Below, piece by piece: positions 33,270 through 41,864 of a stretch of DNA of 64,000 nt. The DNA lies in the NCBI RefSeq assembly GCF_037914945.1, contig NZ_CP149787.1:682001-746000 (forward strand). Direction: 5' to 3'. A program made the position numbers and the translations under genes. Below the pieces are notes generated by a model, which was not told where the DNA came from, made no database searches, and saw nothing but the letters and a program-made list of their open reading frames with translations. This stretch comes from Haloterrigena sp. KLK7 (GTDB lineage: Archaea; Halobacteriota; Halobacteria; Halobacteriales; Natrialbaceae). Position 1 is the stretch's first letter. Every line of letters starts with the position of its first letter.

Positions 33270-33764
33270 TTAGTTCTCCGCTGGCGCGCCCTCGCGCACG
33301 TTCACCGCCATCCCGGTCTCGAAGTCCGCGATGGCGTCGGCAGCCAGTTCCGCCGTCCCGACCGCGATCAACTCGCCGCGCTCGTGGACCACCAGCACCT
33401 CGTCGCCCGGCCGGATTTCGGGGCCCGCCTCGAGGACGAACTTCGTGAAGACGTTCTTCTCGTCGCGGACGAACGGTTCGCTCTCGTCGTCGACGACGAC
33501 GCGATAGGCCGGGTGCTCGAGGGCCGCGTGGAGCCGACGACCGCCCTCGAGGCCGAGGGTGAATCGACCGTCGGTCCCGAAGGAGACGAGCCGACCGTCG
33601 TCGGCGTGGACCTGCTGGGGCCGACCCGAGGAGGTGCGCTTGATCGCCAGTGACTCCGCGGACGGAAAGAGGGCCGCGCCCGCGCCCGCTCCGAACTGGT
33701 AGTCCGCGATGGTCCGCAGTTCCGGCAGTCCCGCCTGTCCGTGCCCGTCGGCTGGATCGCTCAT
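33270..33764 (-). CDS. PUA-domain RNA-binding protein
   Basis: 164 residues from MSDPADGHGQAGLPEL. The N-terminal half has RTIADYQFGAGAGAALFP, and the C-terminal PUA domain (about 85-160) has VVVDDESEPFVRDEKNVFTKFVLEAGPEIRPGDEVLVVHERGELIAVGTAELAADAIADFETGMAVNVREG, the PUA fold signature. PUA proteins of this type bind tRNA or rRNA. It lies upstream of nac-trmI on the same strand, separated by the repeat element at 33002-33269. A frame to 33851 adds 29 basic residues and is rejected. Confidence 0.86.
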   Translation of the reverse strand: MSDPADGHGQAGLPELRTIADYQFGAGAGAALFPSAESLAIKRTSSGRPQQVHADDGRLVSFGTDGRFTLGLEGGRRLHAALEHPAYRVVVDDESEPFVRDEKNVFTKFVLEAGPEIRPGDEVLVVHERGELIAVGTAELAADAIADFETGMAVNVREGAPAEN

Positions 33765-33938
33765 TGGGCGGAATTTCACGCGCGCGGTCGAAAGCCCTTC
33801 GACCTCGCACCGGACTCGAGCGGCCGATCTCGATTCCCGCGGTCGCATCACCGACCCGTATCGCCCGAGCTATCGAAATTTCTGACAGAACGGAAATAGC
33901 GAACGTTATAATACTCGATTCAGTAATTCCGATATCGA

Positions 33939-34121
33939 ATGGACGCCACGCAAATCGCCCTCGGGGTCGCGCTCCTCCTGTTCGGCACCCTGACGCTGGC
34001 CGGGCCGGCAACGCTCGTCTCCGGGCCGCTCGTATACGTCCTGACGGGAGCGATGTTTCTCATCACCGGATACGCACTGGTAGTCGGACTCTGGACGGAG
34101 CGATCCCCGGACCGATCCTGA
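33939..34121 (+). CDS. Small two-helix membrane protein
   Basis: 60 residues. Two hydrophobic segments, IALGVALLLFGTLTLAG (about 6-22) and VYVLTGAMFLITGYALVVGLW (about 32-52), then a short charged tail. ATG at 33939, with the TATA-like gttataatac about 33 bases upstream. Convergent with the NYN gene at 34144. Function is unknown. Confidence 0.65.
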   Translation: MDATQIALGVALLLFGTLTLAGPATLVSGPLVYVLTGAMFLITGYALVVGLWTERSPDRS

Positions 34122-34143
34122 GTCGCGGAGACGCGTCCCGCGC

Positions 34144-34641
34144 TCAGAGGAGGAACGTCTCGTGGCGTTCGCCCAGGTCGACGAAGGAATCGGCCGCCGC
34201 GATGAGTTCCTCGGCTGTTGAGGATTCGAACGCCATCACCTCGACGCGGACGCCCTCGTGGCGCAGATGCGAGCAGAGCCGCGAGAAGTCGCCGTCGCCG
34301 GTACAGAGCACGATCGTATCGACGTGGTTGGCCAGCGTCACCGCGTCTAAGCTCATCCCGACGTCCCAGTCGGCCTTCTTCGTCCCGTCCGAGAACGTCT
34401 TGATGTCCTTGATCTTCGGCTCGAAGCCGATGTCGATCAGCGCCTCGAAGAAGCTCTCCTCCTCGGGGGAGTCCGCGCGGATGACGTAGGCGATCGCGCG
34501 AGTGAGCTGGCGGTCCTGGACGGCCTTGTCGAGCAGCGCGGAGTAGTCGATATTCCGGCTGTGGAGACTCTGTGCGGTGTGATAGAGGTTCTGGGCGTCG
34601 ACGAGAACGGCGACGCGCTGGCCGGGATGAATTTCGGTCAT
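34144..34641 (-). CDS. NYN-domain RNase-like protein (LabA/PIN-like)
   Basis: 165 residues forming a single NYN domain of the PIN-like fold. The acidic residues of the active site are in VLVDAQNLYH (Asp about 15), KKADWDVGMSLDAV (two Asp) and CTGDGDFSRL (Asp-Gly-Asp). LCSHLRHEGVRVEVMAFESSTAEELIAAADSFVDL matches the conserved C-terminus. Related LabA-type proteins are metal-dependent ribonucleases. Target RNA is unknown. The gene converges on the small membrane protein. Confidence 0.88.
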   Translation of the reverse strand: MTEIHPGQRVAVLVDAQNLYHTAQSLHSRNIDYSALLDKAVQDRQLTRAIAYVIRADSPEEESFFEALIDIGFEPKIKDIKTFSDGTKKADWDVGMSLDAVTLANHVDTIVLCTGDGDFSRLCSHLRHEGVRVEVMAFESSTAEELIAAADSFVDLGERHETFLL

Positions 34642-34759
34642 GAATTACACTGTGCAGAGCAACCGTAAAAACCGCGGCGTTCCGCGGGTCGCACGATCGC
34701 CGGTTTCCGTCTCGAGCGTCGCGACGATCGTCCGCGGCGAGAGACGACGGTACAGCGAG

Positions 34760-35653
34760 TCACTCCAGTTGGCGCTCGAGGCGTTGCAACCGCTCGATTC
34801 GCCGGTCGACCGACGGATGGGTCGAGACGAACCGGCCGACGAAGCCCGACTTCACGGGGACGACGAAGAAGGCGTTCAGTTCGGCGACACCGCGCAGGTC
34901 CTCGTCGGGAACGCGCTCGAGTTCGTCCGAGAGCGATCGCAGCGCGGCGGCCAACGCCGACGGGTCGCCGGTGATCGCGACCGCACCGCTGTCGGCGGCG
35001 ACCTCGCGGTGGCGAGCGAAGAGGCGAACGAAAACGGAGCCGACGAGCCAGGCGACGATCGAAACGGGGGCGAGTACGACGACACCGCTCGGAACGTCGT
35101 GGCCACCGTCACGACCGCCGAGGGCCAGACCGCTCGCCACGAGAATCATGAGCGCGATCGTCGGGAGAAACGAGGCGAGGGTCATCGCGATCGCGTCCCG
35201 ATTCTTGACGTGGGCCAGTTCGTGCGCGATGACGGCCTCGCGCTGTTCGCCCTCGAGCGTCTCGAGCAGGCCGCTGGTCACCGTGATCGTGGCGCTCCGG
35301 CGGCTGTAGCCGGTGACGAAGGCGTTGGGTACCGCGGCGTCGACGACGGCGATCGTCGGAGCCGGGAGGTCTGCCTGCCGGGCGAGCCGCTCGACCGTCG
35401 CGTAGAGGTCGGGATGCTCGTCAGGACCGACCGCGGTCGCGCCCAGACCCCGCGGGAGAAGCCGCGTAGCGTACCAGTAGTGGACGCCGGCGAAGCCGAG
35501 CGCGAGGAGCCCGTAGACGACGATACCGGCGCCGTTGGTGTAGCTGACGATCACGGTAGTACTGATGGCCCCGACGGCCAGATACACCGCCACCAGCAGG
35601 ACCATCGTCACGAGCATACGGACTCGCAGTCCCCAGTCCGTCGGCCACTCCAT
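34760..35653 (-). CDS. M48-family (HtpX-like) membrane metalloprotease
   Basis: 297 residues from MEWPTDWGLRVRM. Two N-terminal membrane helices (about 12-33 and 42-60), a zinc motif HELAHVKNRD (HExxH) near residue 140, two further helices (about 155-175 and 190-210) and a late metal-ligand region FARHREVAADSGAV. HtpX-type enzymes degrade damaged membrane proteins. An alternative in-frame ATG at 35674 lies inside the palindromes at 35654-35686, which then would be coding; I prefer the ATG at 35653. A second M48 gene follows at 35783. Confidence 0.88.
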   Translation of the reverse strand: MEWPTDWGLRVRMLVTMVLLVAVYLAVGAISTTVIVSYTNGAGIVVYGLLALGFAGVHYWYATRLLPRGLGATAVGPDEHPDLYATVERLARQADLPAPTIAVVDAAVPNAFVTGYSRRSATITVTSGLLETLEGEQREAVIAHELAHVKNRDAIAMTLASFLPTIALMILVASGLALGGRDGGHDVPSGVVVLAPVSIVAWLVGSVFVRLFARHREVAADSGAVAITGDPSALAAALRSLSDELERVPDEDLRGVAELNAFFVVPVKSGFVGRFVSTHPSVDRRIERLQRLERQLE

Positions 35654-35686
35654 ACCTGAAATCTCAGGTGACACCTGAAATAGGTG
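35654..35686. promoter_or_regulatory. Two adjacent palindromes at the start of the M48 protease gene
   Basis: ACCTGAAATCTCAGGT (35654-35669) has 6-base arms, and CACCTGAAATAGGTG (35672-35686) has 5-base arms. Both share ACCTGAAAT. They lie directly upstream of the ATG at 35653 and could be a repressor or sensor site. Confidence 0.5.
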
Positions 35687-35782
35687 TTGGTCGGTTGACT
35701 GAACGAGAACGGGTCGCCGGCGCAGCGGCTCTCGGTGTGAGAACGATATCGTCGGTGCGGAACGGTCGAGGAGCGGGACCGC

Positions 35783-36607
35783 TTAGCTTCGGAGCTTCTC
35801 GATGCGCTTCTCCGTCGGCGGGTGGCTCGCGAACAGCTTCTCCATGAGGCCGCGGTCGGTGTTCATGATACAGAGCGCGCTCATGCTGTCGTCCAACTGC
35901 GACTCACGGCCCTGTGCGCCGCTCGAGATCTTCTCGAGGGCGCGCGCCAGCGGTTCGCCGGTGCCGATGTACTGGCGGGCGTCCTCGTCGGCGACGTACT
36001 CGCGGTACCGCGAGATGGCCAGCACGAAGATCATCACGAGCATGTTCGCCAGCGAGGAGGCGACCATCGCGAGGATCCAGGTGCCGATGTTGCGTTCACC
36101 GCCCATCAGGACCGCGAAGTAGGCGACGTAGCCGACCATCATCCCGATGGACTGGCCGATGACCATCGTGATGACGTCGCGGTTCTTGATGTGGGCGATC
36201 TCGTGGGCGATGACGCCCTCGAGTTCGTCGCGCTCGAGGATCTGCATGAGTTCCGTCGAGACGCAGACGACGCCGGCGCCCTTGCGGCCGACGGCGAAGG
36301 CGTTGGGGACGCCCATGCTCATCACCATCAGCTTGGGCTTGTCGACGCCCATATCGCGGGAGAGCGATTCGGTCATCCGATGGACCTCGCGGTACTGGCC
36401 CTCCTCGGGCATCTCCTCGGCGCCTCTGAGCGCCATCCACTTGCCGAGTTTGTACTGGATCGCGGGGAGAATGACGATCCCGGCGGGAAGTATCAGAAGC
36501 GGGCTAACACCGAATAGCAGGGCCAAAAACGTCGCTGCACCGACGTAGAAGGCGAACAGGATGGTGCCGACGACGACCATCCGAAGTTTCAGTCCGAAAT
36601 CCGTCAT
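35783..36607 (-). CDS. htpX: Zinc metalloprotease HtpX
   Basis: 274 residues. Two hydrophobic helices (about 9-30 and 35-50) precede the catalytic part: GVPNAFAVGRKGAGVVCVSTELMQIL, HEIAHIKNRD (HExxH, about 134-143) and RYREYVADEDARQYIG (third ligand Glu), with two membrane segments between. The C-terminal SHPPTEKRIEKL is the family ending. It acts on unfolded membrane proteins in quality control. It lies 109 bases after the other M48 gene on the same strand, suggesting a tandem duplication. Confidence 0.93.
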   Translation of the reverse strand: MTDFGLKLRMVVVGTILFAFYVGAATFLALLFGVSPLLILPAGIVILPAIQYKLGKWMALRGAEEMPEEGQYREVHRMTESLSRDMGVDKPKLMVMSMGVPNAFAVGRKGAGVVCVSTELMQILERDELEGVIAHEIAHIKNRDVITMVIGQSIGMMVGYVAYFAVLMGGERNIGTWILAMVASSLANMLVMIFVLAISRYREYVADEDARQYIGTGEPLARALEKISSGAQGRESQLDDSMSALCIMNTDRGLMEKLFASHPPTEKRIEKLRS

Positions 36608-36936
36608 AGGTGATGCTATGTAACCCTCGGGGATAAATTACGCGGAACATCATGTCAGCTTCTGGCACATACTGGGGACGATCGCTGATCGAAGACGCAA
36701 CCGATAAGGGATTCCGGATCCGTGGGTCAGGTATGCGTCACGTCGCTCACCGATCCGTCGGCTCCGTCTCGAGCGGCGTTACCCCTCGTTTTTCGAAACG
36801 TAAACGTGTGTGAGAGTGCTCGTAGCGGGTGTAGCAGCCCCGTTTCGGGCGCGGTCTCGGTCCGCACACGAGCGACGATCGATCACGGACGATCGAACCA
36901 CCACCACCACCACCGATACGACACAGCCATTCCACA
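36608..36936. other. Leader region of the lysine operon
   Basis: 329 bp between htpX and dapA. It holds a 26-codon frame, 36733-36813, with a basic end (FSKRKRV), the hairpin-prone gccccgtttcgggcg near 36836, and six tandem acc triplets (36897-36914) close to the dapA ATG. No archaeal lysine riboswitch motif is recognised. Whether the short frame is translated is unknown. Confidence 0.35.
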
Positions 36937-37884
36937 ATGACAGCACTCGACCTTTCGGGCGTCTTCCCGGCCATGTGTACGCCCTTCGACAGCGACGAAC
37001 GGATCGACTTCGAAACGCTCCAGACCGACGCGCAGCGACTCGAGGCCGCGGGCGTCGACGGGCTCGTCCCCGTCGGCTCGACCGGCGAGTCGGCGACGCT
37101 GACCCACGACGAACACGTCCAGGTCGTCGAAGCGGTCATCGAGGCCGTCGACGACGTCCCCGTCATCGCGGGCACGGGCTCGAACAACACCCGCGAGGCG
37201 CTCGAGCTCTCCGAACGCGCGGCCGACGCGGGCGCTGACGGACTCCTGCTCATCTCGCCGTACTACAACAAGCCCGAACAGCGCGGGCTCGTCGAACACT
37301 ATCGGACGATCGCCGACGCGGTCGACCTCCCGCAGATCGTCTACAACGTCCCCTCGCGGACGGGCCAGAACATCGAGCCCGACACCGCCGTCGAACTCGC
37401 GAGCCACGAGAACATCGCGGGCTACAAGGCCGCCAGCGGCGACCTCGGCCAGATCGGCGAAATCGCCGAGCGAACGACCGACGAGGAGTTCGCGGTGCTT
37501 TCGGGCGACGACGCGCTCACGCTGCCGACGATCTCCGTCGGCGGTACCGGAACGATCAGCGTCGCCGCGAACATCGAACCCGAACGCACGTGCGCGATGG
37601 TCGGCGCGGCCCTCGACGGCGACTACGAGCGCGCGCAGCGACTCCACCACGAACTCGGGCCGCTGTTCCGCGAACTGTTCGTCGAGACCAACCCGATTCC
37701 GGTCAAGGAAGCGATGCAGATCCGCGGCTACGGCCCCGCTCGCATGCGCTCGCCGCTGACCCGCCTCTCCGAGGAGTACCGCGAGGACCTCGAGGCCGTC
37801 CTCGCGGATCTCGAGGACGAGTCGTGGACCGCCGGCACCACCGACGCGAGCGACGACGGAACCGCAGTGGAGGGCGATCGATGA
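36937..37884 (+). CDS. dapA: 4-hydroxy-tetrahydrodipicolinate synthase
   Basis: 315 residues. The DapA residues are STGESATLT (Thr44-Thr45 equivalents), YYNKPEQRGLVEHY, YNVPSRTGQNI (Tyr) and NIAGYKAASGD (Schiff-base Lys). It condenses pyruvate with aspartate semialdehyde, the first lysine-specific step. A short acidic tail ends the protein. Its last codon overlaps the dapB ATG by four bases (ATGA). It is the first gene of the lysine operon. Confidence 0.95.
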   Translation: MTALDLSGVFPAMCTPFDSDERIDFETLQTDAQRLEAAGVDGLVPVGSTGESATLTHDEHVQVVEAVIEAVDDVPVIAGTGSNNTREALELSERAADAGADGLLLISPYYNKPEQRGLVEHYRTIADAVDLPQIVYNVPSRTGQNIEPDTAVELASHENIAGYKAASGDLGQIGEIAERTTDEEFAVLSGDDALTLPTISVGGTGTISVAANIEPERTCAMVGAALDGDYERAQRLHHELGPLFRELFVETNPIPVKEAMQIRGYGPARMRSPLTRLSEEYREDLEAVLADLEDESWTAGTTDASDDGTAVEGDR

Positions 37885-38648
37885 CGGTCCGGATCGGCGT
37901 CACCGGCGCGACCGGTCGAATGGGCCGGGAAGTGATCGCCGCCGTTGTCGGCCGCGACGACTGCGAGGTCGTCTTCGCGGTCAACCGCGACCCCGACGGC
38001 GAGACCGTCGACGGCGTCGAGATCGAGCCGGCCGACGAGTTCGACTCGCTGGTCGTCGACCGCGAGCCCACCGCCGTCATCGACTTCACCGGCCCCGAGT
38101 CGGCCGTCGACTACGCCGCGGCCTGCGCTGACGCCGGCGTCGCCTTCGTCACGGGAACCACCGGGTTCGACGACGACCAGCGCGAGGCGCTCGAGGACGC
38201 CGGCGAGGATGTCGCGGTCCTCCACGCGCCGAACTTCGCCCGCGGCGTACAGGCGCTGGTGAACGTCGTCGGCGAAGCGGTGCAGAACCTGCCGGGCTAC
38301 GACGTCGAACTCGTCGAGACCCACCACAACGGGAAGCGCGACGCGCCCAGCGGGACCGCGAACCGACTGCTCGAGGAGATCGAGGCCAACGGGGAGTTCT
38401 CCGAGCGCACGCACGGACGCGAGGGCGAGGCCCCCCGCGAGGAGGGCGAGATCGGCGTCCACGCGCTTCGCGCGGGCGACGTCACCGGCGAACACGAGCT
38501 CGTCCTCGCGGGCAACCACGAGGAGGTCCGACTCACGCACCGCGCGGAGGACCGGGGCGTCTTCGCCGCCGGCGCGGTCGACGCGGCGGTCTGGATCGCT
38601 GGACAGAAGGCGGGTCAATACGACTTCGCGGACGTGATCAGCGAATGA
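37881..38648 (+). CDS. dapB: 4-hydroxy-tetrahydrodipicolinate reductase
   Basis: 255 residues. The Rossmann motif is GATGRMGREVI (about 7-17), the substrate site ETHHNGKRDAPSGTA has the His-His and Lys that define DapB, and IAGQKAGQYDFADVI is the C-terminal family block. It uses NAD(P)H to make tetrahydrodipicolinate. Overlaps at both ends (ATGA with dapA and ATGA with dapD) point to one transcript and coupled translation. Confidence 0.95.
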   Translation: MTVRIGVTGATGRMGREVIAAVVGRDDCEVVFAVNRDPDGETVDGVEIEPADEFDSLVVDREPTAVIDFTGPESAVDYAAACADAGVAFVTGTTGFDDDQREALEDAGEDVAVLHAPNFARGVQALVNVVGEAVQNLPGYDVELVETHHNGKRDAPSGTANRLLEEIEANGEFSERTHGREGEAPREEGEIGVHALRAGDVTGEHELVLAGNHEEVRLTHRAEDRGVFAAGAVDAAVWIAGQKAGQYDFADVISE

Positions 38649-39481
38649 GCGCACTCGAAACCGAGATTTCGGAGCTGTGGACGCGATATCAGAACGGCGA
38701 CGTCGACGCCGAGACGGCCGGCGAGGACGAGTACGCGACCCTCGAGGCCTTCCTCGAGGCCCTCGAGGACGGCGAGGTCCGCGCCGCCGAGAAGCGGGGC
38801 GACTCGTGGGAGGCCAACGAGTGGGTCAAGCAGGGCATCCTGCTGAACTTCGGCCTCCGGGAGATCCAGCAGTACGAACACGGGGCCACGACGTACAACG
38901 ACGTCCTGCCGCTGGCCGACTCGAGCGAGTACGGCGACCGCGGGAGCCGCAACACGCCCGACGGCACCGTCGTCCGACAGGGCGCTCACATCGGCTCGGA
39001 CTGCATCATGATGAGCCCGTCGTTCGTCAACATCGGTGCCCACGTCGGCGACGGTACGCTCGTCGACTCCTGTGACACCGTCGGCTCCTGCGCCCAGATC
39101 GGGGAAAACGTCAAGCTCGGCGCCAACACCCTCATCGGGGGGGTTCTGGAGCCCGTCGAGAACGCGCCGGTCATCGTCGAGGACAACGTCTCCCTGGGCG
39201 CCGGCTGTCGCGTCACCAGCGGCTTCGTCGTCGGCGAGAACAGCGTCGTCGGGGAGAACACCCTGCTGACGCCGCGCATCCCCGTCTACGACCTCGTCGA
39301 GGAGGAGGTCGTCTACGGCGAACTGCCCGCCGACCGCCGCGCGTTCACGCGCTTCGTCGAGTCCTCGATCAGCGACCACGACCTCTTCGACGGCGGCGCC
39401 TACAAGCCCGCCGTGGTGGCGACCGATCTCGAGACGGAGACGCTCGAGGCCACCGAGCGCGAGGACGCGCTTCGGGAATAA
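38645..39481 (+). CDS. dapD: 2,3,4,5-tetrahydropyridine-2,6-dicarboxylate N-succinyltransferase
   Basis: 278 residues. The helical N-terminus is followed by left-handed beta-helix hexapeptide repeats (about 110-220), for example GAHIGSDCIMMSPSFVNIGAHVGDGTLVDSC and LGAGCRVTSGFVVGENSVVGENTLL, then a short C-terminal strand. It uses succinyl-CoA, so this organism takes the succinylase branch of the DAP pathway. Four-base overlap with dapB; the dapC aminotransferase is not in the operon. Confidence 0.94.
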   Translation: MSALETEISELWTRYQNGDVDAETAGEDEYATLEAFLEALEDGEVRAAEKRGDSWEANEWVKQGILLNFGLREIQQYEHGATTYNDVLPLADSSEYGDRGSRNTPDGTVVRQGAHIGSDCIMMSPSFVNIGAHVGDGTLVDSCDTVGSCAQIGENVKLGANTLIGGVLEPVENAPVIVEDNVSLGAGCRVTSGFVVGENSVVGENTLLTPRIPVYDLVEEEVVYGELPADRRAFTRFVESSISDHDLFDGGAYKPAVVATDLETETLEATEREDALRE

Positions 39482-39652
39482 TCGGTTCGAGCGGGACTAC
39501 GCGGCTATTTTTGGCAGGCTGGTTCTACAGCGGCGATTTCAGTCACGGAACTCTCGAGCCCACCGCGAAGCCCCCAATCCGTACGTCCAGACGGATACGA
39601 TCGAGAACTGGAACCCAAACGCTTGAATCCTCGCGGTCACTTGCAAGTGACA

Positions 39653-41029
39653 ATGAGTACCCTCGCGGATTCGCCGGCCGTCCGCCGGCTCGCCGACTGG
39701 GACGTGACTCGCCTCGAGTCGCTGGTCGGCGACTACGGCTCGCCGCTGTACGTGCTCGACGTAGAGCGCGTGCGCGAGAACTATCGTCGCCTCGCGGCGG
39801 CGTTTCCCGACGCCGAGATCATGTACGCCGTGAAGGCCAACGCCCTCGGAGACGTCCTCGAGGCGCTCCACGAGGAGGGAGCGGGCCTCGAGTGTGCCTC
39901 GGCCGGAGAAGTCAAGCGCGCGCTCGCGGCCACCGAGTCGAGCGATAGGAGCGACGCATCCGGCGCTGACGTCCACTACACCGCGGTCAACCCGCCCGCG
40001 CGGGATCTGGACTGGGTCGTCGACGCCTGGGAGGAGTACCCCGACCTGACGATCACCGTCGGCGCCGCGGACACGATCGACCGCCTCGAGGAACGGGGCT
40101 ACGACGGCCGGCTCTGCCTCCGCGTGAACCCCGGTATCGACGCCGGCCACCACGAGAAGGTCAAGACCGGCGCCGCCGCCAAGTTCGGCGTGCCGATCGA
40201 GCGCGCCGTCGACGTGCTCGCCGACGCCGCCGATCGGGGCTTCGACGTCGTCGGGATCCACGCCCACGTGGGGTCGGGCGTCTCGAGCGACCAACTGGAC
40301 GACCACCGGCAGTTCGTCGCGCGGATGGGTGAGCTCGCGCGTGAGGTGAGCGAGGCCCTGGACGGCGACCTCGAGTTCGTCGACGTCGGCGGCGGCTTCG
40401 GCGTCCCCTACCGCGAGGACGAGGCGCCGCTCGATCTCGAGGCGGTCGCCGAGGCGACACGCGAGGCGCTCGGCGACGTCGACGCGCGGCTGACGATCGA
40501 ACCCGGCCGCTACTTCGTCGCCGACGCGGGCGTCCTCCTGACCGCGGTCAACACCGTCAAGGAGGCCCGCGACACCCTCGCGGTCGGCGTCGACGCCGGG
40601 ATGACGACCCTGCTGCGGCCCGCGATGTACGACGCCTATCACCCGATTCGAAATCTGACGGCGGACATCGACGTCGACTCGAGCGACGAACCCGTCGAAT
40701 CGGCCGATACCGGTCGCGAAACGGTCCCGCAGACGATCGCCGGCCCGATCTGCGAGAGCGGGGACGTTTTCTGTACGGACCGTCAACTGGTCGCAAGCGA
40801 GCGCGGGGACGTCCTCGCGATCGGCAATGCGGGAGCCTACGGCTACGAGATGGCCAGCCAGTACAACTCCCGGCCGCGACCCGCGTCGGTCGTCGTCGAC
40901 GGCGACGACGTGCGACTCGCCCGGCGACGCGAGACGTTCGACGACGTAACGCGACTCGAGACGAACCGGTCCCGTCCGGCGGACGCGGACCGAGAAGCCC
41001 ATAACGATGACGACCGCGACACACGATAG
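39653..41029 (+). CDS. lysA: Diaminopimelate decarboxylase
   Basis: 458 residues from MSTLADSPAVRRLADWDV. The fold III PLP enzyme residues are MYAVKANALGDVL (Lys to PLP), HAHVGSG, FVDVGGGFGVPY and GPICESGDVF (Cys and acidic pair at the dimer site). An insertion near residue 345-360 (VDSSDEPVESADTGRE) is acidic and may be a surface loop. The last lysine step converts meso-DAP to lysine. A longer start to 39623 adds ten residues; I use the ATG at 39653. It ends four bases before dapF. Confidence 0.94.
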   Translation: MSTLADSPAVRRLADWDVTRLESLVGDYGSPLYVLDVERVRENYRRLAAAFPDAEIMYAVKANALGDVLEALHEEGAGLECASAGEVKRALAATESSDRSDASGADVHYTAVNPPARDLDWVVDAWEEYPDLTITVGAADTIDRLEERGYDGRLCLRVNPGIDAGHHEKVKTGAAAKFGVPIERAVDVLADAADRGFDVVGIHAHVGSGVSSDQLDDHRQFVARMGELAREVSEALDGDLEFVDVGGGFGVPYREDEAPLDLEAVAEATREALGDVDARLTIEPGRYFVADAGVLLTAVNTVKEARDTLAVGVDAGMTTLLRPAMYDAYHPIRNLTADIDVDSSDEPVESADTGRETVPQTIAGPICESGDVFCTDRQLVASERGDVLAIGNAGAYGYEMASQYNSRPRPASVVVDGDDVRLARRRETFDDVTRLETNRSRPADADREAHNDDDRDTR

Positions 41030-41033
41030 CACG

Positions 41034-41864
41034 ATGAGCGTTCCATTCCAGAAGTACCACGGCACCGGCAACGACTTTCTAATCATCCACGCGGACGAGT
41101 ACGTCCCCGATCGGGGCGCGCTCGCCGAGCGCGAGTGCGACCGCGACGACGGCGTCGGTGCCGACGGCGTCCTCTATCTCGCCTTAGAGGAGCGGTTCCA
41201 GCCCCCGCGGGTCATCATGACGCTGGTCCAGCCAGACGGCGCGACGGCCCCGATGTGCGGCAACGGCGCGCGCTGTGCCGCCGACTGGGCCATGCGGAAG
41301 ACCGGCGCCGACAGCGTCATGATCGACACGCAGTCGGGCACCCTCCGAGCGGACCGAACCGACGAGACGATCACCATCGAGATGGGCACGCCGACGTTCG
41401 ATCCCGCGGAGGTCCCCGTCAGGGCCGACGAGCCCGTCTTCGAGGAGGAGATCGAGGGCCTCGAGGTGACGATGGTCAACACCGGCGTCCCCCACGCCGT
41501 CGCGTTCGTCGACGACGTCGACGAGGTAGACCTCGAGACGATCGCCCCGCCGGTCCGCTACGGCGACGCGTTCCCCGTCGGAACGAACGTCACGCTCGCC
41601 AGCCCGGACGGCGCGGGCGGCTTCGACCAGCGGACCTACGAACGCGGCGTGGAGGGCGAGACCGACTCCTGTGGCACCGGCGCGGTCGCCATCGCCGTCG
41701 TCGCGCGCCGACTCGGTCGCACTGACGCCGACCCGGTCGACGTCCACCCGCCGGGCGGTGACCTGCAGGTGAGCTTCAACGACCGCGGGAACGCGACCCT
41801 GTCCGGCCCCGTCGAACACGAGTTCGACGGCGAGGTGACCGTCCGATCGCCGACTGAACTGTGA
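41034..41864 (+). CDS. dapF: Diaminopimelate epimerase
   Basis: 276 residues from MSVPFQKYHGTGNDFLII. The two catalytic cysteines lie in CGNGARCAADWAM (first) and DSCGTGAVAIAVV (second), with the substrate loop NTGVPHAVAFVDDVD. It turns LL-DAP into meso-DAP. The frame also opens at 41007, overlapping lysA, but the 41034 start gives the family N-terminus. The last codon overlaps the GTG of dapE by four bases. Confidence 0.95.
   Translation: MSVPFQKYHGTGNDFLIIHADEYVPDRGALAERECDRDDGVGADGVLYLALEERFQPPRVIMTLVQPDGATAPMCGNGARCAADWAMRKTGADSVMIDTQSGTLRADRTDETITIEMGTPTFDPAEVPVRADEPVFEEEIEGLEVTMVNTGVPHAVAFVDDVDEVDLETIAPPVRYGDAFPVGTNVTLASPDGAGGFDQRTYERGVEGETDSCGTGAVAIAVVARRLGRTDADPVDVHPPGGDLQVSFNDRGNATLSGPVEHEFDGEVTVRSPTEL

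Noticed and set aside
36733-36813. Lysine riboswitch or attenuator ahead of dapA
   Set aside because: The lysine riboswitch is not known in archaea and its core was not seen. The short basic frame is noted but not called as an attenuator.
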